The notes under the pieces were generated by a model, which did not search any database, was not told the origin of the DNA, and was given only the letters and a program-made list of their open reading frames with translations. From the NCBI GenBank assembly GCA_021613335.1, contig JAJTWR010000311.1:738501-802500 (forward strand): a stretch of 64,000 bases of DNA. Direction: 5' to 3'. Origin of the DNA: Whitmania pigra (lineage: Eukaryota; Annelida; Clitellata; Hirudinida; Haemopidae). Position numbers and translations under genes: made by a program. This document shows, piece by piece, positions 51,801-62,354 of this stretch (within the stretch, counting starts at the first letter, position 1; each line of letters begins with the position of its first letter).

Positions 51801-52860
51801 ACTTATTCAGGAATTTTTATAGGTAATGAAGCTCCAATTTATTGCAGATAAAGGAAAGGGGCCACTTATCAGCTGAAGAACTTGCGACACTGATTGGCTT
51901 GTCAGTGGTGCTGGCTAAGCAAAGGTTTTACATGTTTGACATTCCATATTGTTTGATACAATATCAAGTGAACAACAAAAAAGAAAACAATATCTTTGAT
52001 GTTTATGAGTTTCATATTTAATTTTATTTCATTCTTAACTCAAGAGCTCTCAAGGAAACTATTTACAAGTTTGACATGAAGTTCAAACATCTTTTAATTG
52101 CTTTGCAAAAAATAACAATGGCACTCACAAATATAATAATTAATATTTTTAATCCACATCTTCAATTCCAAACAAAACTATTCTTTTATATTTGGATATG
52201 TTTAATGAAATTTTTTAATAACATGGAATTTATTTAATTATTTACTACTTAATATGAGAATAGACTTTTAGGATAAAATGCAAATCTAGTGTCAAGCTTG
52301 TGTGACATTGTAACTTCATTTATATAGCGCCATATGCACAGCATCAGAGACGCTTCCGGCAGTGCAGGCTGGGTTTCAAACAACTGTTGCCATTACCGCC
52401 GTATGCAGACACGTAACCAATTCGGCTAACCTGCATGCCACGAAGCAGTGATTGAATTGCAGGAAGCATGGGTGCTTCAATCATAATGAATTAATGTTGT
52501 AAGGAAGCAATTTTGCCAATGAAACTCTATTCTATCGCAAAAAGCCATTAGTAACCAAACCATTGAAGGCTTAGGAACATCCCCAATTTCCTACTGAGGT
52601 CATGGGATCTTGCTAAATGAGAAGATTGTAAATATAGTAATTTTCCTAAAATAATTAGTTCAATTAGGTTTGGCCAATGAAATTATCAGCATGTTTGCAT
52701 GATACAAGCAAGTATTAATTTAAGAATTTTTGAGTTTCCTCATTTAATATATTTTTTTGTCTACAGGCTTCTGGTTGCTGAAAGTCTTGGAAAACTTTGC
52801 AGAGATGAGTCATCTGAAGGAATCATCTTTTATCTAAATTTGTTTTTGACAAATGCTTAA
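48891..52860 (+). CDS. VPS36: VPS36, ESCRT-II subunit
   Basis: Orthologue of vacuolar protein sorting 36, which pairs with VPS22 and VPS25 in ESCRT-II and sorts ubiquitinated cargo at endosomes. Thirteen exons with consistent phases give 370 aa (human about 386): 48891-48986, 49066-49134, 49201-49271, 49338-49452, 49671-49718, 49835-49948, 50194-50271, 50370-50504, 50634-50699, 51405-51469, 51575-51659, 51848-51924, 52767-52860. The start MDRFSWSD opens the GLUE domain (THRLFW, SYIQLSF), which binds phosphoinositide and ubiquitin. The winged-helix part shows [44 protein letters not shown] and [15 protein letters not shown]. It converges on the lipase gene. Its last intron is the left breakpoint of segment B. 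Confidence 0.96.
50725..50899 (+). repeat. Minisatellite in VPS36 intron 9
   Basis: About five tandem units of roughly 33-35 bp built around TGAAATATTATTACATTAAA and its variant ending TGTATGCAC. Units drift from left to right, indicating stepwise amplification. Confidence 0.85.
52318..52437 (+). repeat. Short interspersed repeat, copy 4
   Basis: Copy in the last intron of the intact VPS36 gene, nearly identical to copy 2 because both belong to the segment B duplication. Confidence 0.7.
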
Positions 52861-53309
52861 CAGGCACAAACACACCATGCACAAAGCTTATCAAACATTC
52901 AAAACATTTGTGTTTGAAAATAAATAATATTTTGTTTACTTTTTGTTTCTTTTATTTTTTAAAAATGCACCATTGGTAAATTCGTCTCAAGTGTAAGACA
53001 TCCAATTAATATTCACGAACAAAAACAGTAATTATTTAAGAAATGTAATTGCAACAACAGTTGAGGATGTTCGCACAAGTCTCTCAAAAATTAATTAAAA
53101 GCACAGTAAATCGCACAACTCCTGAAAAGGAGAAAAGTCACGTGCATTAAATCCATTGTAGTTCCTTTGTATCAGCAAATAAAGATATTATTAAATATCG
53201 AAGCTTGATCAAATAATTGGAAGCAGGCGTAACGCAGAAAGTTAACATTGTAAGACTCGAGGTGAAAAACGTGTTCACGGCATCGGCCCAATGATTCGCA
53301 GAGGCCAGT

Positions 53310-55934
53310 TCAGGTGGCAAATATGAAATTGATTATTTTGTTGTAAATCACATCAACGGTTCTGATTCCCCAGACGAAGTCCATATGTTCGTAATATGGA
53401 ATCTCTTCAACGTACGCCAAATTCGTAATATTTTTTATAACTTCCACTGAATCCTGTTGAAAAAGTACATCGTTTAATGTAAATTAGGCTTAATAACTTA
53501 ACAGGCACCAATTTAATGCATATTTATTCATTGTCTTTACCATTATTACTCATGCTGTTAATGAAGAACATTGACAAAAATTAACATTTATGAGCTAGTA
53601 ATTCACCTCGGGAGTCGCCTGCTCATCTTGGCCTCCATAAAATACATAAGTGGGAACTTTAATGTCACGCAGGTTGTACAGTGGAGGTTTTGTCTGCTCA
53701 GTTTACATAGTTTAATAGACGTTAAGTGAAAAACATTGTTTCCTCATAAGTTATTAGGTTTACAAACCTGGTTATAATGTTTCATGTTTTCTTTTGAACT
53801 GGAATAGTCGTACATTTGGAATTTCTTTGAGTTGACCAACTAAAAATTCAACTATTTAACTTAAGTTTGGATAAAATTACTACTCATAATAATAATAATA
53901 ACAAAAATAAGAATAAGAATAATAATATAATAATAATAACTTGTAAGGCAATTGTGTGCATAGCATCGTAGGCTCAAGGCAATGTTGCTTAGCAACAGAA
54001 TGGATTTTTAACTTAAATGAATTAATTTTATAAACTGGATCATTTAATTTAAGTGGATAATGATTATTCATCAACCTGTGCAAAGTGAACCATGTTCTTG
54101 ACTGAGGTGCCAGAAGGTTCATGACTTACGTACACTGGAATTCTAGTCTTCAATTAGTATAAATTATTCAAGAATAAATTAATGACAATTACAACATTAG
54201 CTCAAAGAATATATATTAATAATAACTGAATTAATTAGGCTAGCTAATGAAGAGGGAATGGTATGACCATGTTAGTGTTGTTGTCACTGAGACCACCCAT
54301 AAGGACGATGGTTGCACACACATCTCTTATCAAGATTTCTGGACACAGGTTACCAGCGATCCAAGTGACAAGTGGATTTGATGGCATGAATTCACCAATT
54401 CCAAGGAGAGTGAAAATGGCCTGCATGCAATAATTCAGATGTTATTTCACGTAAATAATTTCGCAAGTTAACAAACTTATCATAAATAATAATCAACTTA
54501 TGAAAAGCAATGCTAGGCTAAGTTCATAACTGTTTGCATCATTTGCCAATGGGCAAATATAATTTATTAGATTATTTAATATATAAAACCAGCCTTTGGA
54601 ATTTTGACAAATTTGGCCAAATACTTGAGGAAGCCCTTGATGTTGCCCAGAACTGCTACAGGTCCAAGTGCAAAAAACTTTGCCACCTAAAAGCATAATA
54701 TAGCAATTGATATCTAATTTGAGACGCTGTTAAATGCAGTTAATAGAGTTGTAATGCTCAACTAAACATACGTTTAACCTTTATAAAATTAGTACCTTCA
54801 CTTTAAAGGTCATTTTGGCCATTGATCTCAATTGAACATGAACAACAAACTCTCACCATTTGCTGAAGCTCTGAACTTTTGGATAGCGATGCAAATGCCA
54901 CAAGTGTGCCTTGAGAGTGTCCGATGTAAGTTATATTTCTTGATGAGGTAACATTGGAAATATATCCAATCATGGCTGGAATGTCATATTTAGCCATTTC
55001 ATCCCAACTGCAAATAGCATAAAAGTGTCAGAAGAGATCATTAATGAAGAAATTAATTTGACTTCACCTCCAATTCCAAAACTCTTTATTTCTGGGGTCT
55101 AGTTTCTTATGTCTTCGAGAGTAGGTATTACCTCTGACGTTACCCAGCCAGACATCACATCCCGCATCCGATAATAGGTAACCTATTAAAAATACAAAAT
55201 TTATTAACTCTTAATTAGCTAATAATCAAAAATAATCCACATATTGAACATATTTAGTCATTAAATCAGTTAATAATACTAATTGGAGAATTATATTAAA
55301 CATCAACATCTACATTATTCACAATGTAAAAAAAAATGTTTTTATTAACGTCCGTTGCACAGCAAGATGATTAGGACGGGAATTCACAATGTTATTCAGC
55401 AATATCTTAAGTACCCAAGCTCTGGTTGGCATGATTAATCACCCAGGTGGAAGAAGAATCCAACAGCCCATGTTGCAAAAAGACAACTGGAGTAGGAGAT
55501 GCTAAAGACTTTCTTTTTGGAAGAATTCTCTGCAAACCGAGTATAAATCCATCTTCAGTCTCAGCTCTGTGTTCCTCACATGTGTATCCTTTGCTTCTAA
55601 TTAACTCAGTCTAATGAATGTATTAATTTTATTATAAATCAATCTACTTAAATTAAAAAAAAGTGAAATTATACGGAAAAATCAAAGATGTTTAAGTGGA
55701 TTAAACAAGTCTTTGTATGCATACCGTATTGAGATAAAGATCGGGGTCATAATTGCTCTTTATTAAAGCTCTCCTTACCACAGCACTTTTAATCGTTAAA
55801 AAATGATCTTTATTTTGCTCAGTAAGAAGTTCATTAATCACGGCTTCAACGTCAAAATCAAAATCCGGGGTGCGGCTAATCCCGCTTGTCACAAACATGC
55901 AAACAAGCGAAAAAATCCTTAATTTAAGCCCCAT
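53310..55934 (-). CDS. Acid lipase family protein, copy 2 (ancestral position)
   Basis: Same ten-exon structure as copy 1, about 430 aa, starting at 55934 (signal peptide [14 protein letters not shown]) and ending at 53310. [13 protein letters not shown], the Asp motif and EHMDFIWG-type His motif are all present, so the triad is complete. Exon 1 differs from copy 1 at several residues (LLTEQ for [13 protein letters not shown] for INRALVRR) and exon 6 reads [15 protein letters not shown] with VTWIAGN. The product likely hydrolyses triglycerides or cholesteryl esters in lysosome or gut lumen; which one cannot be told from sequence. It is tail to tail with VPS36 and head to head with CFAP418. 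Confidence 0.9.
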
Positions 55935-56249
55935 TTTTAAAATTAATAAGTTAAAATAAAATATGTGAAAAAAATCCCATTCACTCTCTGAGAGTGAATG
56001 TGTGCTGTTTTCTTAAAGACTGGGCAGATATGAAGTTCAAGCTTCTTCTTATATTAGGCTCAAGAACTTCAAAATCTCTAACAATTAAATAACAGGTGTG
56101 TCACCTATGAAGTCACAACTTATTTAATTTTTTAAAACTTCATTTTCTTTGCTTTATCGTTTCTATAGTGATGTCATTGACGCTTATTTCAGAAAAATAC
56201 AATATCTTGCTTAGTCTACCGCCGCATAATTTATGCCTGTTACCAAGCT
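55935..56249. promoter_or_regulatory. Shared head-to-head interval, lipase and CFAP418
   Basis: The two start codons are 315 bp apart on opposite strands, so both promoters must lie here or the interval is bidirectional. It contains CATTCACTCTCTGAGAGTGA, a short palindrome, near 55980. No TATA box is clear. The interval was duplicated with segment B (42726-43040). Confidence 0.65.
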
Positions 56250-57826
56250 ATGGATGATGATTTAGAAGATTTACTCGATAAAATTGAACATAGATTTGGA
56301 AACAATCGCAAAAAAATCCTGCAGAACAACAGGTTTTAAGCCAAATACTTGCTAAATCATTTTTTAATTAGTTCAACACGCAAAAATAATGAACAATCTC
56401 TAAACGTAGATTTTAAAGTTTTTAAGTTGAACTTTAGAGTAACGGACTTATCGAATGATTTATGATTACATTGCAATAATTAATAGAGATGACGAAAAAG
56501 TTGATGACTTGATAAATCTGGATTTGAGCTATGATAGCCTACGATCTTCCAAGTCTGAAGTACCGTATTCCAAGCAATCTGAAAAAACAAGGTGTTGCTT
56601 GAAGCTTTCAGGTTTAACGTTAGTTGATTCGGTTAATAATTATGATAAGTTAGATATTTGAAGTAGTAAACATAATTTATTTTTATTTTAGATGTCACGA
56701 AGTTTTTGTTGGAGGATGTGGAACTGAACTGGGAAGCTCTACTCTTCTGAAAAACAAGTAATTTGTAGTTCGTGCATCATATTTGATCTATTACTATGAG
56801 TAATATCACATAATTTTTAAATAATGGTTCAATTGGCAATGGATATTTGATGAATTGAACTCCACTTTTTGCCGCATTTTATACATTTAAATTTGGTTTT
56901 ACCGCCATCACTTGATTGTTGTCAGACCTTGTTCTTCTCTGAGGTGTACTGCCTGTGACTTTAGCGTTTCATCATTCGACAATTTCCAGTGGAATGAATC
57001 CGTTGATTACCTCTTCCTAAGGAACAACATGCCAGATTTCAACAAGTTGAGGACGAAGTTTAGAAAGAAACCAGGTCGTAAAGATGCCCTATGTATTTTG
57101 GAAATTTATGTAAATGGAAATAATTGTAATTAGAAAGATTTGGTAGTGCTATTTTGGGTAATTAATTTTAAAAAATGTGAAAAGTTTAGTAGGGAGAAAT
57201 AATGGATATCAAATGTCTGACGCAGATGATTCTTTTATTAGTGATGCGTGAAATAATTCCTTTAGTGGCTTTACAAAGCCTAAAAATATGTAAAGCTTGA
57301 GAAAACAATGCCGTGTAGTAGGGGGACTACGAATTTCAGGAAACTATGTTTCTCAATGTGAGAGAATTGAGCAAAGGGTGTTTATCGCACATTTATTAGA
57401 AATTTTGTTATTAAGCATTTAAAAGCTGCTGAAATGTATGGAATTAAAAAATTCTCGTAGTCCCAAAAAATCTTTAAACATAGTTATAGACTAAATCCTA
57501 AGCTACTCAGAAAGTCAGCTTATTAAATGACCTTAGCGTCTCACTGAGCGTAAGAATTCTGTCACCCTTACAAAGGAATAAAATTTATATCGCTCATAAA
57601 AAGGTGAAAAATTTAGTCAAATTCTAGCTCACGTGGGTGATTGAAACTTTTCTCGAAATAATATTCGTTCTGATATAATTATATATTTAGTTAGTTCTTA
57701 ATTACCTCGTTATCTTTTTCAGGGTGCAGAGCATACGCCTGTCAATGTACTTGGTTAAATTGCCAGAAGCTCGAAGTGTTAAAAGAAGCTCATCCGAGCA
57801 TTAAGTGGGTCTGCGGTAAACATTAA
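56250..57826 (+). CDS. CFAP418: CFAP418 (C8orf37) orthologue
   Basis: Small ciliary/photoreceptor protein; mutations in the human gene cause retinal dystrophy and Bardet-Biedl-type disease. Five exons with consistent phases give 168 aa (human 207): 56250-56332, 56487-56591, 56692-56757, 56926-57074, 57723-57826. The N-terminus MDDDLEDLLDKIEHRF is the conserved acidic helix. The C-terminal RMP domain shows CSSLRCTACDF, VDYLFLRNNMPDFNKL, RAYACQCTW and the end KWVCGKH, all diagnostic. The linker is shorter than in vertebrates. It is head to head with the lipase, and its stop lies 93 bp from that of dystroglycan on the other strand. Confidence 0.96.
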
Positions 57827-57919
57827 ACTCAGTCCGCTATCAAAAGTTTAATAAAAAGTTCCAAGTACATCGTTGAATCGAAAAAGTGTAATTAGAAAAA
57901 TTCAGCATGGTTCAAAAGT

Positions 57920-60517
57920 TCACAGGTAATTGTTCAACACTTCACTGCGCATTTGGAAGTCTCCTTTGGATCCGTTGCGCTTTCCTGGCATCCAGCTGTC
58001 GTTGGTTTTCACCTTCAAGTCTCTCAGGCTGTTCTCACTTTCGTCGTGACTGCTTCCAGAAAAAAAACTGTTGGAGTTTCCGCTGAATGAACACTCCAGT
58101 GGGGTTGGTTTGTGTCGATGAGATCTCAGGGATGCACTGAGGGTGGAGTCCGTCAGGTTGACTGAGTGTGTGTAGGTCGGCGGCGGTGTCCTCGGACACA
58201 CCTGATCGGCCAGTACAGGTTTGGCAGGGTGAACAGAGGTTGGGTTTTTTAGTTCGTCTGCAAAAATTATGGGAACGCAGTTTCCAGAGCCACTTTTTTT
58301 GCTGTTTTTTTCGGCGTTCGGAGTCAGTTCTTTCGCTTCGACGTTCTGCGATCTCATGAAACTAGGTCTTCGTGAATCTCCGAACACGTAGCAGCACACG
58401 CACGTTAGCAGGACTATAAGGAGAAAGGCTGCCACGGTAACCATGGGGATCATAATGTAGAGGAGGGTCGTTACGTTCTCTTCGTTAGGAACTGGATCCA
58501 TCTGAATTTCATCAGCTGAAGGGTCCTGTTGCGCCTCTGCCTGCGAGCCAGGGAAGGAACCTCTGCAAGAACCTCGTGCGTTGAAGCGAGCAGATGATAG
58601 CGAATACGGCTTCAAAGAGTTCTTAAAGTTAGGAGACACTTCTCTGTCGCCTGGTCCATCTTTGAAGATGTACTTCGTGAGCCTCGTAAGATCTTCAAAG
58701 GGACAAGGCATCACTGGAAGACTCAAGTTTGACCAAACGATTTTCACCGAACCTGGGAACATTCCTGTGACCAAAATATTATGAGAACTCGGATCTCCGA
58801 AGGCTGAAGCGAGCTTCTTCATGATATCGATTCTCAAGAAAACGTCTTGAGTAGCTCTTTTGTAGTCCAAATCCTTGATGGTAACTTCAAATTCATGACT
58901 CAAAACCTGAGATGTTGGCCGCGTCACTTCAATTTCTAGTTCAAACTTTGACAAAACCTTTTTGTTGACGAGCGCAATAACGTATCTGTACTTGCCTACA
59001 TGTTCCTCTAAAGGCAAGCCATATAGGGTCGTCTGGTTCAGTCTTATCCAAGAGTTTGGTGAAACTCCAATGGTTTCAGAGAGTGAATTTAAATTTTCGC
59101 TTTTTGAATGTTTGGCTTGCAGCCCGTTGCGAATTTTGCGAGACGTATCAGACGCAGAATCAGCGAATGTGAGGAATAACAAATCGACGTTTTTTGCTTT
59201 GGCGCCATTAGTTTTAAAAACTTCAGCAGGAAGACGAAATTCCAGGATGCTCCCGACTAATATTCTCGATGGAACAGATAATTTATTTATTTTTGGACCT
59301 CGATGTTTATTTTGTTTTATACGCTTCTTTTTAGTTCGGTCTTCTCTCGATGGTTCATGCGGATGGTGCTCTTCATGGGGTAAATCCTCATCCTCGTGGT
59401 GGATCTCATCGTAATCAAGTTTTCCGTCTGATCTTGAAAAATTTTCGTTGCCTACATTTTCATCTTCGCCTGCCACTTCCAATTTAACTGGCGGATCATC
59501 GGGCTCTTCGTCAACACCACTGCTGGAGTTAACTGTCGAAATTCCATCCAGCGCTTCAAATGATGATGGCGTTGTAACATTTTCATCCGGCTGTTGAAAC
59601 GTTTCTTCCCCACTGCTCTCACGAAAACTTGCAAGCTTGCTCTCAAAATGGAATCGTTTAGTTTGCAAGTCGACATCGAATTCTTCATCTCGGTGGTCTT
59701 CCACAGGTTCATCGCCGGGCATGTCTTTAAGAGTCAAAGCAATGAGTTCGAAATTTAAATCACTCCCAGTTGTAGAGAGAAAACGTTCCTTCTCAAGAGT
59801 TTTAGGTGATGAAAGGGACCTATCGTGGTTGATTTCGATGCTGGTGACACGCCATAGAAGGATGTCTGCTCCTATGTTGCTCCCCAAGATTTGGTGGGCA
59901 GTTTTGTCAAGGAGAGTCAAGGGTGGTTCGAAAGAGTTGTTGACGTTTCCGCATCCAACTGCCCACTCCAAGGAAGTCACTTTTCCAGTTGATTTTTCTC
60001 TTTTGTTTCCAACTCCGCTTCTCAGCAGTTTGCTTCCAGGCTCCAGTTTCTGTGGATCCGAAGATGTTTTGATCAACAGTGACGTCATAGAAACTCCGAG
60101 ATATGCGCTGAATTTTTTCAACAGCATCAACTGACTAGACATGTTGAGAACTTCAAAATTGACGTCGATGTAGACGCTGGCGACCGTTAGAATGCGCGTG
60201 GATTCGCACGAAAGCGCGTTCAACATCTCAACCAGAGGATCGACTTGTGTCACGTGAATGTCTACTCTGATCGAAGCATTCTTTTGACCGGCAACGGAAG
60301 TAATATTTGGAGGAATGGATGAAACCATGCACGACTGAGGCTTGGATTTGAACTGCTGACCGTTGAGTTCAAGAAGCAAAACCTTGATGCAGTGTCGACC
60401 AACTTCGTTCTTCTGAGACAGAATCTCAAACTTGAGAAAGTCAGCCCCGTTTCTCCTGGGACACGTCAGTTGGATCCACGAAGGAATTTGAAACCCACTG
60501 CATGTGCTCAGATAGGC
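57920..60517 (-). CDS. DAG1: Dystroglycan, terminal exon (partial gene)
   Basis: Transmembrane receptor linking extracellular matrix to the dystrophin complex. A single exon (acceptor near 60520, TTTAGCAG) encodes the C-terminal ~865 aa; the signal-peptide exon(s) lie further upstream beyond what I can identify. It has cadherin-like Ig domains, an acidic low-complexity linker with basic KKKRIKQNKHR, then the SEA-type region RIDIMKKLASAFGD. The autoproteolytic Gly-Ser is in FPGSVKIVWSN. The beta-subunit cysteines are in MPCPFED and ARGSC. A membrane segment (IPMVTVAAFLLIVLLTCVCC) precedes the hallmark VPIIFADEL. A PPTY motif follows, but the chain ends NNYL and lacks the C-terminal PPPY that binds dystrophin in vertebrates. 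Confidence 0.93.
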   Translation of the reverse strand, partial: AYLSTCSGFQIPSWIQLTCPRRNGADFLKFEILSQKNEVGRHCIKVLLLELNGQQFKSKPQSCMVSSIPPNITSVAGQKNASIRVDIHVTQVDPLVEMLNALSCESTRILTVASVYIDVNFEVLNMSSQLMLLKKFSAYLGVSMTSLLIKTSSDPQKLEPGSKLLRSGVGNKREKSTGKVTSLEWAVGCGNVNNSFEPPLTLLDKTAHQILGSNIGADILLWRVTSIEINHDRSLSSPKTLEKERFLSTTGSDLNFELIALTLKDMPGDEPVEDHRDEEFDVDLQTKRFHFESKLASFRESSGEETFQQPDENVTTPSSFEALDGISTVNSSSGVDEEPDDPPVKLEVAGEDENVGNENFSRSDGKLDYDEIHHEDEDLPHEEHHPHEPSREDRTKKKRIKQNKHRGPKINKLSVPSRILVGSILEFRLPAEVFKTNGAKAKNVDLLFLTFADSASDTSRKIRNGLQAKHSKSENLNSLSETIGVSPNSWIRLNQTTLYGLPLEEHVGKYRYVIALVNKKVLSKFELEIEVTRPTSQVLSHEFEVTIKDLDYKRATQDVFLRIDIMKKLASAFGDPSSHNILVTGMFPGSVKIVWSNLSLPVMPCPFEDLTRLTKYIFKDGPGDREVSPNFKNSLKPYSLSSARFNARGSCRGSFPGSQAEAQQDPSADEIQMDPVPNEENVTTLLYIMIPMVTVAAFLLIVLLTCVCCYVFGDSRRPSFMRSQNVEAKELTPNAEKNSKKSGSGNCVPIIFADELKNPTSVHPAKPVLADQVCPRTPPPTYTHSVNLTDSTLSASLRSHRHKPTPLECSFSGNSNSFFSGSSHDESENSLRDLKVKTNDSWMPGKRNGSKGDFQMRSEVLNNYL

Positions 60518-61574
60518 CTGCTAAAAAAAAAGTCAACAGACTCACGATTTTTATACAATCAAGTTCTTCGTTAGAGATTTAGTGGAGAAACTAATGTTCC
60601 TATGTTTGTCTCAAATAGCGATTCATACTTTTTTTTAAAGTTTAAACGAAGTGAAATTATAAACTGAATTTTATTTATCGACGTCTGGTGTCCTGTTCCT
60701 CCAAAACTTAATCCACATTGTATAACGGGTCCTTTTCGAAAAATTGGCCTTAAATCCGATACGAAAAAATTCTTAACGCCAGACTGGGCTGTACTGAAGG
60801 CTATTTGTCATTTAAAGATGGCGCTGAAGAAATTCTCCAACAGGATCATTTTATCCATGCACGAATATTTTGTAACTCAAGTGGCGATGTATTTATATCA
60901 CATGTATATATATATATGTATATATATCATCCTTCATTTAGGAACCACTAAATATTTTCGAATTAAATGTTTGTATTTTGTGAAGCAATTCCTCACTGAA
61001 TTTGGGTGATGCATGTAATATATTAACATTTTTGTAATATATTATTACAATATTTGTAATATATTATTACAAAATTATTTTATTGTGTACATACAGAGGC
61101 GTTAATTGAAGTTATTATGTAAAAAAAAGTAATTTAAACATAATATTAAAATACCGACGCATCATTTCAGACTCAACTCTGCAAAAAACCATAAACATGT
61201 GGATATTGAGACAAAAAGTACCTTTGCTCAGCAATAAATTCCCAGTTTTACTTCTGGTGATGATGATGATGTTGATGATAATGATGATGATGAACATTAT
61301 TATTATGGTGATGATGGTGATTTCATTCAGATTTTGCATTACATTACATCCAGGTAATACATTACATTGCATTCACGAGTGCCATGTATATCCAAGGAGA
61401 AACAATAAGGTCAAGTAGGTAAGAAATTACTAGGAGAGTGATTTTGCGTGGAAAAGTAAATATTAAGCATTTTAATTTAGGTTATACTTTCTTGTATATA
61501 TGGATAGTGTGAAGGTATTCAGACATTTATAGAGGTACTGCAAAGAAATTAAAATAGAATAAAATAGATGAGTA

Positions 61575-61685
<111 letters not shown>

Positions 61686-62272
61686 TAACTCATAAAAAAT
61701 TAATGATTGCTCATTATCACATAAATGCAAATTATTAAGAAAATCTAGTTATTTTTCGTTTTATAAAACATTATAACGAGATCAACATGGGTGGTCGAAA
61801 TAAAAGATCTTATTATGAAAAGTTACTTCTGTTTTCATTCCAAATATTCAAACCAAGCTTGATTTAAACGATTTTATAACCAGTTAGTTCATTGAATAGT
61901 AATTGAATTAGTTTATTGAAAGAAAAATTAATGTCACGACAATGCAATGGTTATAGCTTTCAAATGATATTATTATCACATGATAATAGTTACAAAACAT
62001 TATTAATAATTATAAATCATTAATAATAAATTTTAGTAATACATACATTATTAAAAATGAATTTATTATGATAATCAAAAGGTCAAATTGAATTACAAAA
62101 CCACACGAGAAATCATCGGCGAGCAAATAAATAAATAAATAATGCGAGCATTTCTTCGGCAGGTGCCTAATTGCTTGCAGGTCTGCACTTAATTCCTAGA
62201 AATGTGTTTCTCAATTTGTGCCTGTTACGACCTTCTGGGGACTCATAAGTTGCGCATTTGCAGTCATGAAAT

Positions 62273-62354
62273 TCAATCAATTCAGGTGAAGTTTTACGTA
62301 GATTCTCATTGCATCAATCAATTCAGGTGAAGTTTTACGTAGATTCTCATTGTA
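62273..62354. repeat. Two-copy 41-bp tandem repeat
   Basis: Two consecutive, nearly identical units contain TTCAGGTGAAGTTTTACGTA. A short local duplication in non-coding DNA. Confidence 0.92.

Larger units (their letters stand above)
51928..56392 (+). repeat. Segment B', ancestral copy of lipase-containing block
   Basis: Source of the direct duplicate at 38376-43196. It runs from within the last intron of VPS36 to just past exon 1 of CFAP418 and is continuous with both genes. Confidence 0.92.
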
